A stretch of 64,000 nucleotides of DNA from Poriferisodalis sp964484385 (GTDB lineage Bacteria > Actinomycetota > Acidimicrobiia > Acidimicrobiales > Poriferisodalaceae). Within the stretch, counting starts at the first letter, position 1; each line of letters opens with the position of its first letter. The notes below the pieces were generated by a model, which saw only the letters and a program-made list of their open reading frames with translations, had not been told where the DNA came from and did not search any database. The DNA is taken from NCBI GenBank assembly GCA_964484385.1, contig CAZAFV010000009.1:8147-72146 (forward strand), read 5' to 3'. Positions 6,500-14,365 of the stretch are shown here, piece by piece. Both the position numbers and the translations under genes were made by a program.

Positions 6500-9400
6500 T
6501 CAGTCAGTCTCGAAGGCGCGGGGGTCTGGGCAGGCGCACATGAGGTTGCGGTCGCCGTAGGCGCCGTCGATGCGGCTCACCGGCGGCCAGTACTTGTCGG
6601 CCACGAGCGTCGCCACGGCGGTACCCGCCGGGTAGGCGGCCTCGGTGCGCGAATAGGGGTGCTCCCACTCGTCGGCCAGCACGTCGATCGCCGTGTGGGG
6701 CGCGTTGGCGAGCGGGTTGTCGTCGGCGGGCCACTCGCCCCCCGCGACCTTGTCGATCTCGGATCGGATCGTCGCCATCGCATCGCAGAACCGGTCGATC
6801 TCCGCAAGCGATTCGCTCTCGGTGGGTTCGATCATCAGCGTCCCTGCGACCGGGAACGACATCGTCGGGGCGTGGAATCCGAAGTCGATGAGCCGCTTGG
6901 CCACGTCGTCCACGCTGGCCCACTCCGAGAACGGCCGCAGATCCACGATGCACTCGTGCGCGACCAGCCCGTAGCGGCCCTGGTACAGGATCGGGAAGTA
7001 TTCGCCGAGGCGCGAGGCCAGGTAGTTGGCCGACAGGATCGCCGTCTGGGTGGCCTGGGTGAGGCCGTCCACTCCCATCATGGCGATGTACATCCACGGG
7101 ATCGGCAGGATGCCCGCCGAGCCCCACGGCGCTGACGAGATCGCTCCCGGGCCGGTCTCGGGGCCGGCAGTGGGCGCTAGCGGGTGGTTGGGCAGGTACT
7201 TGGCCAGATGCAGGCGGCACGCCACCGGCCCGATGCCCGGCCCGCCGCCGCCGTGGGGAATGCAGAACGTCTTGTGCAGGTTGAGATGGCTGACGTCGGC
7301 GCCGAACGTGCCCGGTGCGGCGAGGCCGACGAGGGCGTTGAGGTTGGCGCCGTCCACGTAGACCTGCCCGCCCGCTTCGTGCACCTTGAGACAGACCTGC
7401 CGGATGCCATCTTCATAGACACCATGTGTCGAGGGGTAGGTGGCCATGAATGCGGCGAGCTGATCGCCGTGCTCGGCGATCAGGTCGTCGAGGTCGACGT
7501 CGCCGTCGTCGGTGCAGCCCACCACCACCACCCGCATGCCGGCCATCACGGCCGACGCGGCGTTGGTGCCGTGCGCGGAGGAGGGGATGAGGCACACGGT
7601 GCGGTGGGTGTCGCCCCGGTCGTCGTGGTAGCCGCGGATGGCGAGCAGCCCGGCCAGCTCGCCCTGCGAGCCCGCATTGGGCTGCAACGACACGGCGTCG
7701 TAGCCGGTGATCGCCGCCAGCCACCGTTCGAGGTCGGCGATGATCTGGCGGTAGCCCTCCCACTGGTCGGGCGGCGCGAACGGATGGATGTCGGCGAACT
7801 GCGGCCAGGTCACCGGCGTCATCTCCGCTGCAGCGTTGAGCTTCATCGTGCAGCTGCCCAGCGGGATCATCGAGCGGTCCAGCGCCACGTCGGCCGAGGC
7901 CAGCCGGCGCAGGTAGCGCATCATCTCAGTCTCGGAGCTGTGTGAGTGGAACGTGGGGTGCGTGAGGTACTTGCTGGTGCGCCGCAGTTCGCCGGCGATG
8001 CCCGACGGCGCCGAGGCTGCCAGCTCGGCCACAATTCCCACATCGGCTGACCTGCCGTCTCCTGTCGTTCCGAAAGCATCCAGGAGGTGCGCGACCGTCG
8101 CTTCGTCGCAGGTCTCGTCGAGCGAGACGCTCACTGCGTCGGCATCGACTCGGCGCAGGTTGATCCCGGCGCTGAGCGCGGCGGCCAGCACCTGGTCGGC
8201 GCCGCCGGGGACCTCCACAGTCAGCGTGTCGAAGAACGTCTCGTTGCGGACGCGCAAGCCCAAGTTGCGCACGCCCTCGGCCAGTGCGGCCGTCAGCCGG
8301 TGCACGCGCTCAGCGATGCCCGCCAGTCGGTCAGGGCCGTGCCAGACCGCATACATCGAGGCCACCACGGCGAGCAGCACCTGAGCGGTGCAGATGTTGC
8401 TGGTGGCCTTCTCGCGCCGTATGTGCTGCTCACGGGTCTGCAGCGCCAGCCGGTACGCGGTCCTGCCGGCGGCGTCCACCGAGACGCCCACGAGCCGTCC
8501 CGGCATCGAGCGGCGGTGCTTCTCGCTGGTCGCAAGGAATGCCGCATGCGGGCCGCCGAAACCGAGCGGCACACCGAAGCGCTGCGAGCTGCCCACCACG
8601 ATGTCGGCGCCCTGCTCGCCGGGCGGCTGCAGTACGCAGCACGCCAGCAGGTCGGCCGTGACGGCCGCAATCGCGCCCGTGGCGTGCAGAGCTTCGATCA
8701 CCGGTTGAAGGTTGCGGACAGCGCCGCTGCTGCCGGGGTAGGCCAGCAGCGCGCCGTACACCTCGGCAGGTGCCAGATCGGTCGCGGGCTCGCCCATCAC
8801 GATGTCGATGCCGAGCGGCTGGGCACGTGTGCGAACCACATCGATGACCTGAGGATGGCAGTCGGCATCGACGAAGAAGCAGTCGGGCCCGCTGCGTGTG
8901 ATGCGGCGGGCCATGGCCATCGCCTCGGCAGCCGCGGTGCCCTCGCACAGCAGCGATGAGTTGGCGATCTCCATTCCCACCAGATCGCACACCATCGTCT
9001 GGTAGTTGAGCAAGGCCTCGAGCCGCCCTTGGGAGATCTCGGGCTGGTACGGCGTGTACGCCGTGTACCACGACGGGTCTTCCAGCACGCCGCGCCGGAT
9101 GACTGCAGGCGTGAGGGTGCCGTAGTAGCCCAGCCCGATCAACGAGTGCACCTGCGTGTTGGCATTGGCAATCCAGCGCATCGCCGCAGTGGCTTCCGGC
9201 TCGGTGAGGGGACGGTCGATGCCGTCGAGCACGATCGGCTCGTCGATCCGGATCTCGGCAGGCACGGCGGCATCGACCAGTTCGGTGAGCGAGCCGAACC
9301 CGAGCCGCTTGAGCATGACAGCAACGTCGTCAGGCCCCAGGCCGATGTGGCGTGCAGCGAATGCCCCTTCTGAGCTCGTGGGTACAGGGGGTTCACTCAT
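6500..9400 (-). CDS. gcvP: Glycine dehydrogenase (decarboxylating), glycine cleavage P-protein
   Basis: A 966-residue single-chain P-protein, the normal length for the fused form. It decarboxylates glycine with pyridoxal phosphate and passes the aminomethyl group to lipoyl-GcvH. The PLP lysine is in NLHKTFCIPHGGGGPG (Lys near residue 710). Other landmarks are FAARHIGLG at the N-terminus, GYYGTLTPAVI near 95, YQPEISQGRLEAL near 120, SLGSCTMKLNAA near 515 and EPTESES near the C-terminus. The ATG start at 9400 gives a family-like beginning. gcvT lies 70 bases upstream on the same strand. Neither gcvH nor a lipoamide dehydrogenase of this system is in the window. Confidence 0.97.
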   Translation of the reverse strand: MSEPPVPTSSEGAFAARHIGLGPDDVAVMLKRLGFGSLTELVDAAVPAEIRIDEPIVLDGIDRPLTEPEATAAMRWIANANTQVHSLIGLGYYGTLTPAVIRRGVLEDPSWYTAYTPYQPEISQGRLEALLNYQTMVCDLVGMEIANSSLLCEGTAAAEAMAMARRITRSGPDCFFVDADCHPQVIDVVRTRAQPLGIDIVMGEPATDLAPAEVYGALLAYPGSSGAVRNLQPVIEALHATGAIAAVTADLLACCVLQPPGEQGADIVVGSSQRFGVPLGFGGPHAAFLATSEKHRRSMPGRLVGVSVDAAGRTAYRLALQTREQHIRREKATSNICTAQVLLAVVASMYAVWHGPDRLAGIAERVHRLTAALAEGVRNLGLRVRNETFFDTLTVEVPGGADQVLAAALSAGINLRRVDADAVSVSLDETCDEATVAHLLDAFGTTGDGRSADVGIVAELAASAPSGIAGELRRTSKYLTHPTFHSHSSETEMMRYLRRLASADVALDRSMIPLGSCTMKLNAAAEMTPVTWPQFADIHPFAPPDQWEGYRQIIADLERWLAAITGYDAVSLQPNAGSQGELAGLLAIRGYHDDRGDTHRTVCLIPSSAHGTNAASAVMAGMRVVVVGCTDDGDVDLDDLIAEHGDQLAAFMATYPSTHGVYEDGIRQVCLKVHEAGGQVYVDGANLNALVGLAAPGTFGADVSHLNLHKTFCIPHGGGGPGIGPVACRLHLAKYLPNHPLAPTAGPETGPGAISSAPWGSAGILPIPWMYIAMMGVDGLTQATQTAILSANYLASRLGEYFPILYQGRYGLVAHECIVDLRPFSEWASVDDVAKRLIDFGFHAPTMSFPVAGTLMIEPTESESLAEIDRFCDAMATIRSEIDKVAGGEWPADDNPLANAPHTAIDVLADEWEHPYSRTEAAYPAGTAVATLVADKYWPPVSRIDGAYGDRNLMCACPDPRAFETD

Positions 9401-9470
9401 GCGCCATGCCTCCGTGCAAGGGGCCTTGTGCGGTCTCGTTCATCGTCAGTGCCATCGCTCGGGTTATCCA

Positions 9471-10610
9471 TCACGACGGTCGCCAGTAGCGGTGCTCCAC
9501 GAATGGCAGCGGAGCCACCCGGCACGGCTCGGCGCCCTTGCGGCCCTCGGCCAGCAACTCGGTGCCGTCGGCCGAGTGCTCAGCCGCGACATAGGCCATG
9601 GCGATCGGCGCTCCCGCCGTAGGGCCGAAGCCGCCGCTCGTCACCATGCCGACGCTGGTGCCGTCGGAAGTGCTCAGCGCGGCACCGTCGCGAATTGGCC
9701 GGCGGCCCTCGGCCGCGATGCCCACCCGCTGGCGCGGCGGCCCGCCAGCAAGCTGCGCCGTGATGATCTCAGCGCCGGGAAATCCGCCGTCGGCCCGCCG
9801 CCGCTTCGGGATTGACCAACCCAGTCCGGCTTCGGCTGGCGTGGTCGCCTCGGTGAGTTCGTGGCCCACCAGCGGCAGGCCCGCCTCGAGACGCAGCGTG
9901 TCGCGGGCGCCGAGCCCTGCGGGAGCAACCTCATCGGCGCTCAGCAGCAGCCGTGCGATATGGGTCGCCTCGCCTGCCGGAATGGCAACCTCGAAGCCGT
10001 CCTCGCCCGTGTACCCGCAGCGAGACACCTCGCACTCGACGCCCTCGATCGGCAGCGTGGCCGTCGTCATGAACGCCAGCGCTGCGGCTTCCGGCGCCCA
10101 GCGAGCCAGCACGCCGGCCGCCGCTGGACCCTGCAGCGCCACCAACGCCAGATCGGTTCGCACCTCAAGGCGCACATCGCCGTCGTCGCCGCCGTTGACC
10201 GCCCGCAGCATCGACAGGTCGGCCTCGGTGCGCACCGCATTGACCACGATGCGCAGCCGATCGGCATGACACGACACGATCAGGTCGTCGAGCACACCGC
10301 CTGCCGCAGTAGTGAACAGCGTGTAGCGCATGCGACCCGGCACGAGGCTGGTGACGGCACCCGGCACGCAGCCTTCCAGCCAGGCCGCCACGTCGCCTAC
10401 GTCATCGTTGCCCCCCGGGTGCAGCTCGACGATGCCCATGTGGCTGACGTCGAACAATCCCGCCGCCGTGCGGGTGGCGCGGTGCTCGGCAACGGTGCCG
10501 TCGCCGTAGCGCATGGGCAGCGCATGGCCGCCGAAGTTGACCATCCGGCCGCCGAGTTCGGTGTGCAGGTCGAACAGCGGGGTGCGTACGCCGCCGTTGG
10601 CGTCAGTCAT
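9471..10610 (-). CDS. gcvT: Aminomethyltransferase, glycine cleavage T-protein
   Basis: A 379-residue folate-dependent enzyme that transfers the C1 unit from aminomethyl-GcvH to tetrahydrofolate. The N-terminus RTPLFDLHTELGGRMVNFGG is typical, followed by LFDVSHMGI, where the Asp before Val-Ser-His-Met is the conserved catalytic residue. CGYTGEDGFEVAIP near residue 180, GLGARDTLRLEAGLPLVGHE near 225 and the C-terminal VGMVTSGGFGP complete the pattern. The ATG at 10610 is preferred to an upstream open frame that would run into arsC; it begins 19 bases after the arsC stop. Order arsC, gcvT, gcvP on one strand suggests a shared transcript. Confidence 0.95.
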   Translation of the reverse strand: MTDANGGVRTPLFDLHTELGGRMVNFGGHALPMRYGDGTVAEHRATRTAAGLFDVSHMGIVELHPGGNDDVGDVAAWLEGCVPGAVTSLVPGRMRYTLFTTAAGGVLDDLIVSCHADRLRIVVNAVRTEADLSMLRAVNGGDDGDVRLEVRTDLALVALQGPAAAGVLARWAPEAAALAFMTTATLPIEGVECEVSRCGYTGEDGFEVAIPAGEATHIARLLLSADEVAPAGLGARDTLRLEAGLPLVGHELTEATTPAEAGLGWSIPKRRRADGGFPGAEIITAQLAGGPPRQRVGIAAEGRRPIRDGAALSTSDGTSVGMVTSGGFGPTAGAPIAMAYVAAEHSADGTELLAEGRKGAEPCRVAPLPFVEHRYWRPS

Positions 10611-10629
10611 CAACCGGTCCGGCTCGGCC

Positions 10630-10989
10630 TCAGTCGGCCAGCAGCTCGGCGATGCGACCCTTCGGACGTCCGACGATGGCACGGTTGCCGCGCACCACGA
10701 CTGGGCGCTGCATGAGCGCCTTGCGCTGGCTCAGCAGCTCCACCACTGCGTCGGGATTGCCGACGTAGTCGTCGGCGTTCAGGTTCAGCTTCTTGAACTG
10801 CGAGTCCTTGCGCACCAAGTCTTCGACGGGGTCCTCGAGTATCGACACCAAGTGTTCGAGCGTCTCCTGGTCGGGCGGCGTCTTCATGTACAAGACGACG
10901 TCGGCCTCGACTCCAGCTTCCTCGGCGACCGCCAAGGCATTCCGGGACGAGTTTCAATGCGGGTTGTGGTAGATCGTCACCTCGGCCAT
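10630..10989 (-). CDS. arsC: ArsC-family arsenate reductase with selenocysteine (in-frame UGA) at the catalytic position
   Basis: The gene is only recognised when the TGA at 10954-10956 is read through. From the ATG at 10989 the frame gives MAEVTIYHNPH-U-NSSRNALA and continues into EEAGVEADVVLYMKTPP. This aligns with E. coli ArsC, where NPACGTSRNT carries catalytic Cys12: here Sec is residue 12, with Arg16 and Asn17 kept. The later arginines of the oxyanion site are present too, in DLVRKDSQFKKLNL and in MQRPVVVRGNRAIVGRP. Total length is 119 residues, normal for the family. The glutaredoxin-linked ArsC fold includes arsenate reductases and YffB/Spx-like proteins, so the oxyanion is inferred. 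In a mycothiol organism mycoredoxin could be the electron donor. Without readthrough a caller would place a false start at the TTG at 10935. Confidence 0.9.
10921..10951 (-). promoter_or_regulatory. Weak candidate SECIS stem-loop of arsC
   Basis: Downstream of the UGA, CUCG at +3 to +6 can pair with CGAG at +30 to +33, and CCG at +9 to +11 with CGG at +23 to +25, leaving an 11-base loop rich in G. The stem is much weaker than the one in selD, and other foldings of this G+C-rich message are possible. Confidence 0.35.
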
Positions 10990-11043
10990 GAGGCCGAAGT
11001 TACCTGCGCGAGAGGCCCAAGTCTGGTCATGCAGCCATGACGG

Positions 11044-12315
11044 CTATGGCAGCAGCGACGAGATCGACCGCTCGGCATGCAGCGGCGTCGTCGAGGCATC
11101 CGCGGCTTCGACTTCCTCGCGTGTGACGCCCAGCATGAACAGGATCGCGTCCAGGTACGGCACGTTCACGGTGGTGTCCGCCGCATCGGCAACCACCGGC
11201 TTGGCGTTGAAGGCGATGCCGAGCCCCGCCGCCGTCAGCATGGGCAGGTCGTTGGCACCGTCGCCCACGGCCACGATCTGCTCCAGCGGCACGCCCTCGA
11301 TGTACGCGAGCTGGCGCAGCAGCCGCGCCTTGGCCTCGGCGTCGATCACTTCTCCGACCAGTTCGCCGGTCAGCCGGCCGTCGCGGATCTCGAGCTCGTT
11401 CGCGTAGGCGTGATCGAACTTGAACCGCGTCGCCAGGTGATCGGTGAAGTGCGTGAAGCCGCCGGAGATGATCGCCACCTTGTAGCCCAGCCGCTTCAGC
11501 GTGCGGGCAAAGGTGCGGGCGCCCCGCGTGAGGTTCATGTGCACGATTGCCGTGTCGATGATCGATGAAGGCTGGCCGGCCAGCAGCCTCACCCGCTGGC
11601 GCAGAGATGTCTCGAAGTCGATCTCGCCGGCCATGGCGGCTGCGGTCAGCTCAGCCGAACGAGCTTCGTGGCCGGCCTCGGCGGCCAGCAGATCGATCAC
11701 CTCGTTGCGGATGAGGGTCGAGTCGACGTCCATCACGATCATGCGGGTCGAACGCCGTGACAGGCCGTGGGGCTGCACGGCGATGTCGATCCGGCGCTCA
11801 GCGGCCACCTCGATCAGGTCGGTGCGGAGCTTGTCGCTCTCCGCACCCTCCACCAGGAATTCGTAACTCCACACCGGGAAACGGGAGAGCCGGTGAATGC
11901 GGTCGATGTTCCCGCCGCTGGTGGCGATGGCCCCGGTCACGACCGACAGGTCCGCCGGCTTCAGTTCGGGCGCCAATGCGGTGACCACGAGGCGCTCCGC
12001 GTGCTTGGTCGGAGTGGCGTCGACAACCTCGAAGTTCATCTCCAAGCCCCGCTCGTAGCCGAACAGCAGCACTTCCTTGACCAGGTCGCGGCCGGCGGGG
12101 ACGGTGATCGCGAGCCCGAGCGTGAGCTGGCGGCGCACCACCACCTGCTCCATGTCCTGCACGTCCGCGCCCGCGTTCGAGAGCAGCGCCAGCAAGTCGG
12201 TCGTGATGCCTGGGCCGTCCGGGCCGGTCACCCGGATCAGGATCGTGTCCCTGGGGGCCGCATCGTCGGCTGTACCGCCCGCAGCATCATCGGCTGCAGT
12301 GTCGTTCGGGACCAC
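11044..12315 (-). CDS. serB: Phosphoserine phosphatase with N-terminal ACT domains
   Basis: A 423-residue enzyme that makes serine from phosphoserine, the last step of serine synthesis. Residues 24-185 form two ACT-like regulatory modules (IRVTGPDGPGITTDLLALL and LVVTALAPELKPADLSVVTG begin them), as in mycobacterial SerB2. The HAD phosphatase domain follows: DVDSTLIRNEV (Asp196 nucleophile, Asp198 acid/base), SGGFTHFTDHL as motif II and VAVGDGANDLPM as motif III. It starts with GTG and is divergent from ilvD, 64 bases away. ACT domains of this class usually bind serine for feedback control. Serine feeds both glycine cleavage (gcvTP downstream) and Sec-tRNA charging, which may explain the neighbourhood, although no direct evidence ties them. 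Confidence 0.95.
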   Translation of the reverse strand: MVPNDTAADDAAGGTADDAAPRDTILIRVTGPDGPGITTDLLALLSNAGADVQDMEQVVVRRQLTLGLAITVPAGRDLVKEVLLFGYERGLEMNFEVVDATPTKHAERLVVTALAPELKPADLSVVTGAIATSGGNIDRIHRLSRFPVWSYEFLVEGAESDKLRTDLIEVAAERRIDIAVQPHGLSRRSTRMIVMDVDSTLIRNEVIDLLAAEAGHEARSAELTAAAMAGEIDFETSLRQRVRLLAGQPSSIIDTAIVHMNLTRGARTFARTLKRLGYKVAIISGGFTHFTDHLATRFKFDHAYANELEIRDGRLTGELVGEVIDAEAKARLLRQLAYIEGVPLEQIVAVGDGANDLPMLTAAGLGIAFNAKPVVADAADTTVNVPYLDAILFMLGVTREEVEAADASTTPLHAERSISSLLP

Positions 12316-12379
12316 GGGTCGCGCAGGCTACTGCCCAGACGGGCTATGAGAATCCGGCATCGCCGCGTAGGCTGAAGCC

Positions 12380-14215
12380 ATGCCGAGCTACCGATCTGTC
12401 ACCTCCACAGCGGGCCGAAATCAGGCCGGGGCTCGAGCGTTGTGGCGTGCCACCGGCATGACCGATGACGACTTCGGCAAGCCGATCATCGCCATCTCCA
12501 ATTCGTTCACCCAGTTCGTGCCCGGACATGTCCACTTGAAGGACCTCGGCCAGCTCGTCGCCCGCGAGATCGAGGCCGCCGGGGGCGTGGCGAAGGAGTT
12601 CAACACCATCGCCGTCGACGACGGCATCGCCATGGGCCACGACGGGATGCTCTACAGCCTGCCGTCGCGCGATCTCATTGCTGACGCCGTCGAGTACATG
12701 GTGAATGCGCACTGCGCCGACGCGCTGGTGTGCATCTCCAACTGCGACAAGATCACCCCGGGGATGCTGAACGCCGCGATGCGGCTGAACATTCCGACGG
12801 TGTTCGTTTCCGGCGGTCCCATGGAAGCCGGCAAGACGAAGCTGGCTACTCAGAAGGTCGACCTCATCAACGTGATGGTGGTGGCCGCCGACGACTCCGT
12901 CAGCGACGAGGACGTTGCCGAGATGGAGCGATCGGGCTGTCCCACCTGCGGTTCGTGCTCGGGCATGTTCACGGCCAACTCCATGAACTGCCTCACCGAG
13001 GCATTGGGCCTGTCGCTGCCCGGCAACGGGACCGTGGTGGCCACCCATTCGGACCGCCGTGAGCTGTTCTTGGAGGCAGGTCGCCTGGTGGTCGAGCTGT
13101 GCCGCCGCTACTACCAGGAAGACGACGCATCGGTGCTGCCGCGCTCGATCGGCAGCTTCGAGGCGTTCGAGAACGCCATGACGCTCGACATTGCGATGGG
13201 CGGGTCCACCAACACGATCCTGCACCTGCTGGCCGCCGCCCAGGAGGCAGAGCTCGACTTCACGATGGCCGACATCGACCGGCTGTCGCGCAAGGTGCCC
13301 AACATCTGCAAGGTGGCGCCGGCGTCGGAGTTCTTCCACGTCGAGGATGTGCATCGCGCCGGCGGCGTCATGGGGATCATGGCCGAGCTGAACCGGGCGG
13401 GCCTGATCGCCAACCAGGTGCCGACGGTGCATTCGCCGACCATGTTCGATGCCATCTCCAGCTGGGACGTGGCCACCAACGACGATGCGTCGCTTGCCGA
13501 GTTCTTCCGGGCCGGTCCGGCGGGCATTCCGACGCAGGTGGCGTTCAGCCAGTCCGAGCGCTACCGCACGCTGGACCTCGACCGCGAGCGGGGCTGCATC
13601 CGCTCGGTCGACTGCGCGTACTCCACAGACGGCGGGCTGGCGATCCTCTACGGCAACCTCGCGCCCGACGGCTGCGTGGTGAAGACCGCCGGGGTGGACG
13701 AGTCGATCTGGGTGTTCTCCGGCCCGGCCCATGTGGTCGAGAGCCAGGACGAAGCGGTCGAGCACATTCTCGACGGCGAGGTCGTCGCCGGCGACGTCGT
13801 GGTGGTGCGCTACGAGGGGCCGCGGGGCGGTCCGGGCATGCAGGAGATGCTGTACCCCACCTCGTACCTGAAGTCGAAGGGGCTCGGCAAGGCGTGCGCG
13901 CTCGTCACCGATGGGCGCTTCTCGGGCGGCACCTCGGGCCTGTCGATCGGCCATGTCTCGCCCGAGGCTGCCTCGGGCGGACTGATCGGGCTGGTGCGCA
14001 GCGGCGACATCATTGAGATCGACATCCCCAACCGCACCATCAATCTGGCCGTCGACGACGACGAGTTGGAGCGGCGCCGCGATGAGCAGGACGAGGCGGG
14101 CTGGCAGCCGGCCGAACCCCGCCCGCGCCAGGTCAGTACTGCACTGCGGGCCTACGCGGCGATGGCCACCAGCGCCGACAGGGGCGCAGTGCGCGACCTG
14201 TCGATGCTGGGCTGA
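12380..14215 (+). CDS. ilvD: Dihydroxy-acid dehydratase
   Basis: A 611-residue Fe-S dehydratase of branched-chain amino acid synthesis, converting 2,3-dihydroxy-isovalerate and its methyl homologue to the 2-keto acids. Iron-sulfur cysteines are in ISNCDKITPGML and SGCPTCGSCSGMFTANSMN, as in the long [4Fe-4S] form. AGRNQAGARALWRATG at the N-terminus and TDGRFSGGTSGLSIGHVSPEAA near the C-terminus are family signatures. The ATG is the first in the frame and the length is normal. The 64-base divergent space to serB must hold both promoters; TAGGCT about 10 bases upstream is the only -10-like element seen. Confidence 0.97.
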   Translation: MPSYRSVTSTAGRNQAGARALWRATGMTDDDFGKPIIAISNSFTQFVPGHVHLKDLGQLVAREIEAAGGVAKEFNTIAVDDGIAMGHDGMLYSLPSRDLIADAVEYMVNAHCADALVCISNCDKITPGMLNAAMRLNIPTVFVSGGPMEAGKTKLATQKVDLINVMVVAADDSVSDEDVAEMERSGCPTCGSCSGMFTANSMNCLTEALGLSLPGNGTVVATHSDRRELFLEAGRLVVELCRRYYQEDDASVLPRSIGSFEAFENAMTLDIAMGGSTNTILHLLAAAQEAELDFTMADIDRLSRKVPNICKVAPASEFFHVEDVHRAGGVMGIMAELNRAGLIANQVPTVHSPTMFDAISSWDVATNDDASLAEFFRAGPAGIPTQVAFSQSERYRTLDLDRERGCIRSVDCAYSTDGGLAILYGNLAPDGCVVKTAGVDESIWVFSGPAHVVESQDEAVEHILDGEVVAGDVVVVRYEGPRGGPGMQEMLYPTSYLKSKGLGKACALVTDGRFSGGTSGLSIGHVSPEAASGGLIGLVRSGDIIEIDIPNRTINLAVDDDELERRRDEQDEAGWQPAEPRPRQVSTALRAYAAMATSADRGAVRDLSMLG

Positions 14216-14365
14216 GCAGCTCACCCTGACGGCCGCTTCGGATCGGGTTGAGCGCGTCAATCAGCGTGCCGTGCCCGCTCGGCCTCGCGCTGTCGGTGCG
14301 ACCGCAGGCGACACGGAGAGGCGCGCCGCAGACTCCAATCAGCGCAGCGCCGTAGTCTCACGCCG

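Noticed and set aside
10630..10935. Short ArsC-like gene starting at a TTG at 10935
   Set aside because: The upstream codons from the ATG at 10989 encode the missing first strand and the NP-x-U-x-x-SRN loop, so the shorter form is an artefact of the in-frame TGA.
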